Shown here one piece after another: positions 59,053 through 64,000 of a stretch of 64,000 bases of DNA. Position 1 is the stretch's first letter, and each line of letters starts with the position of its first letter. Location of the stretch: NCBI RefSeq assembly GCF_003858635.1, contig NZ_RQJO01000008.1, positions 1,302,001 to 1,366,000 on the forward strand, in the 5' to 3' direction. Position numbers and translations under genes: made by a program. Under the pieces are notes generated by a model. That model had not been told where the DNA came from and did not search any database. It worked only from the letters and a program-made list of their open reading frames with translations. Source of the stretch: Larkinella rosea (lineage in GTDB: Bacteria; Bacteroidota; Bacteroidia; Cytophagales; Spirosomataceae).

Positions 59053-59286
59053 ATGTACGCAAGGATCATCATCTCGCATCCCGAACCGGTGGACTCAGCG
59101 TGCGGACAGCCGATGGAGAAAACCGCTCTGCAACGAACTCATACGGAGTCGTTTACGAACACCGTTCGTCAGTCGTTCTGGGAGCTCACCGCTGCGGACC
59201 TGACGGCGGGCCAGGTTGTCGATCTGCTCCTGTGTCTGGACGAACTCGGTTTTTCCGACAAATCAGACGGTCCTTTCACCACGTAA
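59053..59286 (+). CDS. Small hypothetical protein upstream of the siderophore-interacting protein
   Basis: I do not recognise this 77-residue protein. It has a mixed N-terminus and a helical C-terminal half (TVRQSFWELTAADLTAGQVV then DLLLCLDELGFSD) with two Cys and no signal peptide. The Fur-like operator ends at its start codon, and it stops 14 nt before the siderophore-interacting protein gene, so they form an operon. The frame of the downstream gene is also open through this region (from GTG at 59019), but that extension reads as unstructured and is rejected. It may be an accessory or regulatory partner of the reductase. Confidence 0.55.
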   Translation: MYARIIISHPEPVDSACGQPMEKTALQRTHTESFTNTVRQSFWELTAADLTAGQVVDLLLCLDELGFSDKSDGPFTT

Positions 59287-59300
59287 AATCACCCGGTTTT

Positions 59301-60014
59301 ATGCCGAAAATTCCCAAAATGGTAGCGGATGCGATGGAATCCGTTTTCAAAAGCCTGATTCATTCCGTTGAAGTTCAGGAAGTTGACTATATCCATCCCA
59401 AATTCAAGAAAATCGTTTTTGCCGGTGACAATCTGAAAGGATTGAAATACCGGCCGGGCTGGGAGATCGAAATCCGGGTCAGCGATACCGACTTCCGGCA
59501 TTACACGCCGTCGTTTTTCGATTCCGCTGAAGGCATTTGTGCGGTTTTGATTTACCTCCACGGCCTCGGCCCCGGCAGCGATTGGGCCGACAGCCTGCAA
59601 CCGGGAAACCGGGTGAAGCTCATCGGTCCGGGCCGGAAAATCGAGCTGGATACCTCCCACCAGAACTACGTATTTTTGGGCGACGAAACCACCATCGGCC
59701 TGTTTCTGGAATTACAGCGCGGGTTGGCCCCGCACCAGAAACTGAACGGCGTCATTGAGGTCGATGCTTGCCTGGGGGAGCTTCCGCGCATGGCCGGTTT
59801 GCGGCTGGATGCGGCCCAGCGAACGAAAAAACCGGGGGAAGCCCTGCTGGAATGGCTTGATATTAAGATCGATAACCTGCGCCAGTCGGTTTTTTACGTG
59901 TCGGGTCACGCCCAGACCATTCAGCAAATCCGCCGGTATTTGAAAGAGCAGGGCGTTTCGTCCCGGCAACTCATCACGCGTCCGTACTGGGCCGATGGGA
60001 AAAGAGGGTTGTAA
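59301..60014 (+). CDS. Siderophore-interacting protein (FAD-dependent ferric-siderophore reductase)
   Basis: This 237-residue protein of the SIP family releases iron from imported ferric siderophores by reduction. The FAD-binding stretch is DFRHYTPSFFD (RxYT motif), followed by LIYLHGLGPGSDWADSLQPG, FLGDETTIGLFLE, and the NAD(P)H-binding part VFYVSGHAQTIQQIRRYLKE. The start at 59301 opens a compact family-size protein; the frame upstream is open to 59019 but overlaps the 77-residue gene. Regulation by the PchR-like AraC protein and by a Fur-like repressor is suggested by the adjacent operator. Confidence 0.92.
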   Translation: MPKIPKMVADAMESVFKSLIHSVEVQEVDYIHPKFKKIVFAGDNLKGLKYRPGWEIEIRVSDTDFRHYTPSFFDSAEGICAVLIYLHGLGPGSDWADSLQPGNRVKLIGPGRKIELDTSHQNYVFLGDETTIGLFLELQRGLAPHQKLNGVIEVDACLGELPRMAGLRLDAAQRTKKPGEALLEWLDIKIDNLRQSVFYVSGHAQTIQQIRRYLKEQGVSSRQLITRPYWADGKRGL

Positions 60015-60018
60015 GTTG

Positions 60019-60052
60019 AAAAAAAGCGCACGGCAACGGCTATGCGCTTTTT
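60019..60052 (+). terminator. Rho-independent terminator
   Basis: An AAAAAGCGCA / TGCGCTTTTT stem with a 12-nt loop follows the siderophore-interacting protein stop within a few nt. Confidence 0.8.
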
Positions 60053-60123
60053 CGGCTATAAACACTACACTTACAATAAACCAAGTTCAGTTGATTACTC
60101 CGGTTTTCAGCAGCCACTTTTCA

Positions 60124-61413
60124 TTATTCCGGCGTCAGGAAAAATTTGCCACTGATGGGGACCTTGTGGCTGGGACAATCCTGTTCCGGATCGTCTTTCA
60201 TCAGTGTGCCGGAAAAAGTCCCCCGGGCCACTTTGCCTTTTACGTATTCTTCGACCACCACCGAACCCTCCATGATCTGAACACCCCGATCGATATCGGC
60301 CACGCAGGCAAAATGGGTTCGGTACGCGTAGTTTCCCTGGTTGTAATAACCCGAGCTGATGCCCGACTCGGTTTTCAGCGCATTGCCGAAGGGAAATTTA
60401 CCGGCCGTATTCCCGAAAACCGCCAGACTCAGGTAATCGTCTTCGCGATCGCCGGCTTCGATATACCAGACTTGCCCACTTGAGGAAACGAGGCCCACCC
60501 GGGTGTAGACGCGGGTCGGATTGCCGTCGAAGTTGACTTCCACGTAATTGTTTCCGACGTAAATCGGATGAAAGAGAATAAGTTTCTTCGGACTTTTCCG
60601 GAACGTGATTTCCGCACTGATCGTCACCCGGATGCGATCTTTACCGGTTTTGGGAGCGACGTAGAAAATGCCCTTGGCTGACTGCGATTTTTTGATTTCC
60701 CCCGCACCCGCCAGCGACCACTTGACGTCTTTGATGTCGCCGAATTTTTCGTCGGCCACTTTTTGAACGGCATCGTCGATAATCAGATCTTCGTAAATTC
60801 CCAGACTGATCGTTTCCCCGTATTGAACAAATTCGGTCTGCGTTCGTCCGCCGGAATAGACTACGAAGCTTTCGAGGTAGGCGATTTCGTAGGCGCTCCA
60901 GTCGCTGAAATGAGCCATTGGCGCGCTGATTCGCTTCGTTTGGGTATCTACGGTTACGCCCGTTACGTTTTGCCAGATTTTGTTTTCGCTCTGAAAAGCT
61001 ACTTTAAGCATATCGGCATCGTTCGCCGTGACCCTCTCATCGGTATAGGCAAAGGTCAGCGTGGCCGGTTTGGCGAACTGCAAACCGTCGGGCGAAAACC
61101 GGAAAGCGGGGCCGATGCCATTGGGTGCCGTATTGGTAATGGGCTGAATCGTGATGTTCGTGGCTTTGCCGAGGGCTCCGGCGGGCAGCACGAGCTGCAC
61201 TTTTCCGTCGGCGGTGGCGATGGTGCCGCCCTCCGGGCCGATGGTTTTGCTGACCAGACCACCCAGTGGCTGGCCAATTTCGGTCACGGTGCCCGAACCG
61301 GTTTCCTGTTGCGGTAAACCCGGTTTTTCGGGCGTAACCTCCGGTTTGGGTTCGCAGGCCATCAGCGAACCGATCATGGCGAGGCCTGTTGCGATATAAT
61401 GGGTCAGTTTCAT
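60124..61413 (-). CDS. Hypothetical lipoprotein with ZU5-like domain
   Basis: This 429-residue lipoprotein has the lipobox SLMAC (Cys20) and a Pro/Glu-rich linker. Residues ~55-125 look like a ZU5 domain (KTIGPEGGTIATADGKVQLV, LPAGALGKATNITIQPI). The following ~300 residues are beta-rich and unrecognised (HFSDWSAYEIAYLESFVVYS, NNYVEVNFDGNPTRVYTRVG). ZU5-containing surface lipoproteins in Bacteroidota have no general function. It lies 36 nt downstream of the diheme cytochrome c on the same strand. Confidence 0.75.
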   Translation of the reverse strand: MKLTHYIATGLAMIGSLMACEPKPEVTPEKPGLPQQETGSGTVTEIGQPLGGLVSKTIGPEGGTIATADGKVQLVLPAGALGKATNITIQPITNTAPNGIGPAFRFSPDGLQFAKPATLTFAYTDERVTANDADMLKVAFQSENKIWQNVTGVTVDTQTKRISAPMAHFSDWSAYEIAYLESFVVYSGGRTQTEFVQYGETISLGIYEDLIIDDAVQKVADEKFGDIKDVKWSLAGAGEIKKSQSAKGIFYVAPKTGKDRIRVTISAEITFRKSPKKLILFHPIYVGNNYVEVNFDGNPTRVYTRVGLVSSSGQVWYIEAGDREDDYLSLAVFGNTAGKFPFGNALKTESGISSGYYNQGNYAYRTHFACVADIDRGVQIMEGSVVVEEYVKGKVARGTFSGTLMKDDPEQDCPSHKVPISGKFFLTPE

Positions 61414-61449
61414 GATTTATGCACTCACGGACTTCTGTCCATGCATAGG

Positions 61450-62328
61450 TTAAGGAATGGACCGGAAGAATTGGTAGAGCGAAGCCAGTTCCTGGTTGGT
61501 ATACTGAGCCGTCATTTTCCAGGGCATATTTTCGTTGTCGATCTGCCGACCGTCGGGCCGTTTGCCGGTGCGAAGCGTGGCAATGAATTGTTCTTTCGTC
61601 CATTTTCCGGGATTTCCCGTGCGGGTCAGATCCGGTACGGGCGGCAAACCGGGCGCGAGAGGTTCACCCCCTTTGAAGGTGGGGCGGTGGCAGCCGCTGC
61701 ACGAAATAGCGAGGTATTGGCCCTGCGCAATGCCTTCGGTCGAGTCGGCTCTGGCAATCATCGGGCGGTTGTGGTCAATTTTTTCGACCGACAGGAGCGG
61801 CATTTTATCAAAATACGTCATCAGTTTGACCACCGGCCCGAGGTTGCTGGCGGGCAGTTCGTGATCGACCGCCGGGACCTGCTGACAATACGCAATAATG
61901 GCGGCCATGTCCTGTTCCGAAAGCAGCGTCGTTTCGTGCGAAGGCATGAACAACAGCGGTTTCCCCGCCCGATCAACCCCATGACGCATGGCCATCAACC
62001 AGTCGGCAGTCGTGTAACCGGCGGGCAAACCGCCTTTCCCTTTCGTCAGGTTGGCCGACACCAGCCGACCCAGGGCGGCATCTTCCATCATGATTTTTCC
62101 GGCCAGATTTTCGCCGTGGCAATCCGCGCAGCCTTTGATGGCCACCAGGTGCTGACCGCGTTTCAAGGTGGTGCTGTCCGTCGGAATCGTCAGATTTTCA
62201 GCCGGAAACCGGTACGGCTTTTCGACCCGGTTGCCAATGTTGGTGGAGATAAATAGGTAACCCGCCAGGAGCAGGGCGATCAGGGAACCCAGCACAATGC
62301 CGGTTCCTTTCAAAATTTTGCGTAGCAT
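61450..62328 (-). CDS. Membrane-anchored diheme cytochrome c
   Basis: This 292-residue cytochrome has an N-terminal anchor helix (GIVLGSLIALLLAGYLFIS) and two heme c sites: CADCH (Cys67, Cys70, His71) and CSGCH (Cys210, Cys213, His214). Likely axial Met residues are in LLFMPSHETT and ENMPWKMT. Two-domain cytochromes of this form (as in alcohol or sugar dehydrogenase subunits) pass electrons from periplasmic oxidoreductases to the respiratory chain. The partner enzyme is not encoded next to it. Confidence 0.9.
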   Translation of the reverse strand: MLRKILKGTGIVLGSLIALLLAGYLFISTNIGNRVEKPYRFPAENLTIPTDSTTLKRGQHLVAIKGCADCHGENLAGKIMMEDAALGRLVSANLTKGKGGLPAGYTTADWLMAMRHGVDRAGKPLLFMPSHETTLLSEQDMAAIIAYCQQVPAVDHELPASNLGPVVKLMTYFDKMPLLSVEKIDHNRPMIARADSTEGIAQGQYLAISCSGCHRPTFKGGEPLAPGLPPVPDLTRTGNPGKWTKEQFIATLRTGKRPDGRQIDNENMPWKMTAQYTNQELASLYQFFRSIP

Positions 62329-62530
62329 GTCCCGTGTATTTGTTGTTGTTCAGTGTCCGGTAGCGGTTTTCCGTCACCGTTGTGCAAATGTCAGCAACTT
62401 GTGGAGGTTTGTGCCTACGCCGGACGGACGAAAAACTACGCAAAACGGATTAGTAAGATTTTCGATTCTGACAGTAGAGAAAGGCGGTTTTTTCGCTTTA
62501 TCGGCCAGGTATCCTTCATTTATTCATTCC

Positions 62531-63304
62531 ATGATTCTCGATCTATTTTCCCTTCAGGGCAAAACGGCGCTGGTAACCGGCGCCAAACGCGGTATTGGTA
62601 AGGCAATGGCCATTGCGCTGGCCGAAGCCGGTGCTGATATTGTAGGTGTTTCGGCGACGCTCGAACCGGGTAGTGAGGTTGAAACCGCCGTAACGGCACT
62701 GGGCCGCCAGTTTTATCCGTTTCCCGTCGATTTTACGGACCGGGCCGCTTTATATACTTTTCTGGAAACACTCCGCGATGAATGTCCGCCCATTGATATT
62801 CTGGTCAATAATGCCGGTAACATTCGCCGAAAACCGGCCGCCGAACATCCGGACGAATACTGGGACGAAATCATCGACATCAACCTCAATGCCCAGTTCA
62901 TTCTCAGCCGGGAAATCGGTCGGGACATGCTGGCGCGGGAGGTGAATTACAACCGAAAAATTATTTTTACGGCCTCTCTGCTCACCTTTCAGGGCGGTTT
63001 GACAGTACCCGGCTATGCCGCCAGCAAAGGGGCCATCGGTTCATTGACCAAGGCGCTGGCGAATGAATGGGCGTCGAAAGGAATCAATGTGAATGCCATT
63101 GCGCCGGGCTACATCGCCACCGACAACACGGCGGCTTTGCGGGCCGATGCCGATCGCAATCCGGCTATTCTGGCGCGGATTCCGGCCGGACGCTGGGGAG
63201 AAGCCGACGACCTGCAGGGCGCGGTTGTCTACCTGGCATCACAGGCTTCCAACTATGTGCAGGGCACCATTCTGACCGTCGATGGCGGCTGGATGGGGCG
63301 GTAG
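62531..63304 (+). CDS. SDR-family oxidoreductase, KduD-like
   Basis: This 257-residue short-chain dehydrogenase/reductase carries the cofactor motif VTGAKRGIGKAMAIALAEAG, the NNAG motif ILVNNAGNIRRKP, catalytic Ser in FTASLLTFQGG, and the YAASK catalytic pair, with the late motif GWMGR at the end. The overall pattern resembles 2-deoxy-D-gluconate 3-dehydrogenase (KduD), which takes part in uronate breakdown. The start at 62531 is chosen because it gives the usual KduD-like opening (MILDLFSLQGKTALVTG); the frame is open upstream without family similarity. Confidence 0.88.
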   Translation: MILDLFSLQGKTALVTGAKRGIGKAMAIALAEAGADIVGVSATLEPGSEVETAVTALGRQFYPFPVDFTDRAALYTFLETLRDECPPIDILVNNAGNIRRKPAAEHPDEYWDEIIDINLNAQFILSREIGRDMLAREVNYNRKIIFTASLLTFQGGLTVPGYAASKGAIGSLTKALANEWASKGINVNAIAPGYIATDNTAALRADADRNPAILARIPAGRWGEADDLQGAVVYLASQASNYVQGTILTVDGGWMGR

Positions 63305-63333
63305 GTTAAAACATATCCACCATTTCGTAGTTT

Positions 63334-63870
63334 ATGATGGAAACAACCCTCACCATCATGGATACGAACGAAGCAAACGATGTAGAAATTACGGATAATA
63401 AAGAAACATTCGACCCGCAGGCGCGGGATGATTCATATTACTCCAAAGACCCCTACCAGCACGGTACGTCGGATTACGGAAAACCGAGCGAAGGCGTAGG
63501 CACCGGTGAAATGGTGGTTTCTTCGGCGGAGCGGGGCGATTTCGCCCATAACATTAGCGCAGATCGGGAAGAAAACCGGGGTAATTTCGAACACGAAGTT
63601 CGCCCGGATAGCCACGGATCGACGCAGGAATGGGACGTAAATCCCGAGGTTATTGCCGAAAACCGCCGGGATGCCGCCAATGCGCCGGACAGCGTCGCTA
63701 TTGGTTTGCCGAGCAGCGTCGAAGGGTTGCCCGACAATCCGTCGGACGAAGCGCTATTTGTCCGGCAGGGCGCTACGTATCTGGAAGAGGGCGATAAACC
63801 GTCGGAAAGCTACGATCCGCACCACATGGGGTACGGCAACGAAGACGATGAGAAAAAAGAGAAGTCGTAA
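63334..63870 (+). CDS. Hypothetical acidic, probably disordered protein
   Basis: This 178-residue protein is rich in Asp, Glu, Ser, Gly and Asn, with no hydrophobic core, Cys, signal peptide or known motif (for example YYSKDPYQHGTSDYGKPS, and EERGDK-like acidic turns near the end). It may be a stress-related hydrophilic protein. Starts at 63334, 63337 or 63358 are all possible. It follows the SDR gene by 29 nt on the same strand and ends before a strong terminator. Confidence 0.6.
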   Translation: MMETTLTIMDTNEANDVEITDNKETFDPQARDDSYYSKDPYQHGTSDYGKPSEGVGTGEMVVSSAERGDFAHNISADREENRGNFEHEVRPDSHGSTQEWDVNPEVIAENRRDAANAPDSVAIGLPSSVEGLPDNPSDEALFVRQGATYLEEGDKPSESYDPHHMGYGNEDDEKKEKS

Positions 63871-63889
63871 AGTAAAGTTGAATCTTTGT

Positions 63890-63925
63890 AAAAACCGCCC
63901 GCTGTTCTTAGCGGGCGGTTTTTTT
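63890..63925 (+). terminator. Rho-independent terminator
   Basis: A GC-rich stem ACCGCCCGCT / AGCGGGCGGT with a 6-nt loop and flanking A and T runs lies 19 nt after the acidic protein gene. The final ~75 nt of the window show no gene. Confidence 0.9.
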
Positions 63926-64000
63926 ATAGAACAGACCGTCAGACGAAAGAGAAAAGAAGTGAAATTAACTCGTTACCCTTAAGGCGATTAGTCGTTGATC

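Noticed and set aside
59019-59300. N-terminal extension of the siderophore-interacting protein from GTG 59019
   Set aside because: The frame is open, but the residues look unstructured, overlap a better small gene in another frame, and precede a compact family-length start at 59301.
62297-62530. Upstream extension of the SDR gene from 62297
   Set aside because: It overlaps the start of the divergent cytochrome gene and adds 78 residues without family similarity before the normal SDR opening.

Overview
This is a chromosomal window from a Bacteroidota bacterium, most likely order Cytophagales near Spirosoma/Larkinella (Spirosomataceae). The family is an inference. The evidence is a SusC/SusD pair, two type IX secretion sorting domains, Bacteroidota-type promoter boxes (TAnnTTTG), no obvious Shine-Dalgarno sequences, PadR-linked FtsX permeases carrying the 'permease prefix' domain, a fused SecDF, and a GC-rich coding style. 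No tRNA, rRNA, CRISPR array, prophage or insertion sequence was recognised.

Layout. 1-6.8 kb: the 3' part of a SusC gene, SusD, a secreted metallophosphoesterase, a secreted endonuclease/exonuclease/phosphatase-family hydrolase and an exported Gfo/Idh/MocA oxidoreductase, which read like a nutrient-scavenging locus with a phosphoester theme. 6.9-8.6 kb: a T9SS cargo protein and a PadR regulator. 8.6-16.7 kb: three tandem paralogous FtsX-type permeases. 16.9-19.6 kb: a large secreted PQQ-type sugar dehydrogenase with duplicated accessory domains. 19.7-23.8 kb: a YbbP/YbbA-type ABC exporter divergent from a TesA-like SGNH esterase, the same arrangement as tesA/ybbAP in E. coli. 24-26.8 kb: a DctA-type symporter and a serine hydrolase lipoprotein.

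26.8-33 kb, minus strand, is the most unusual locus. The de novo NAD genes nadC-nadA-...-nadB are interrupted by an AT-rich insert. It holds two small antitoxin-like proteins, a PtuA-like AAA ATPase and a PtuB-like HNH nuclease (a Septu-type anti-phage pair), packed so tightly that nadB starts 2 nt after the nuclease gene.

33-45.5 kb: SecDF, an APC permease, a sulfur-detoxification pair (TauE/SafE plus MBL-rhodanese), an isolated nuoIJK fragment whose NuoI carries a ~300-residue C-terminal tail with seven FRPxxKP motifs, and a fused 2-oxoacid dehydrogenase E1. 45.8-51.4 kb: DUF1573 protein, LptD, cell-wall amidase and MCE protein (envelope biogenesis). 51.5-58 kb: acyl-CoA carboxylase beta, an SRPBCC protein, a methyltransferase, a histidine kinase whose membrane domain keeps all seven key residues of the plant ethylene receptor, and an FAD oxidoreductase. 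58-60 kb: a PchR-like AraC regulator divergent from a small protein and a siderophore-interacting protein, with a Fur-box-like palindrome abutting the first start codon. 60-64 kb: a lipoprotein, a diheme cytochrome c, an SDR and an acidic protein.

Across the window, many intergenic gaps hold long inverted repeats with unrelated sequences (arms of 13-42 bp). Some are clear terminators; others lack T-tracts and sit just upstream of start codons, an unexplained genome-wide style of element.
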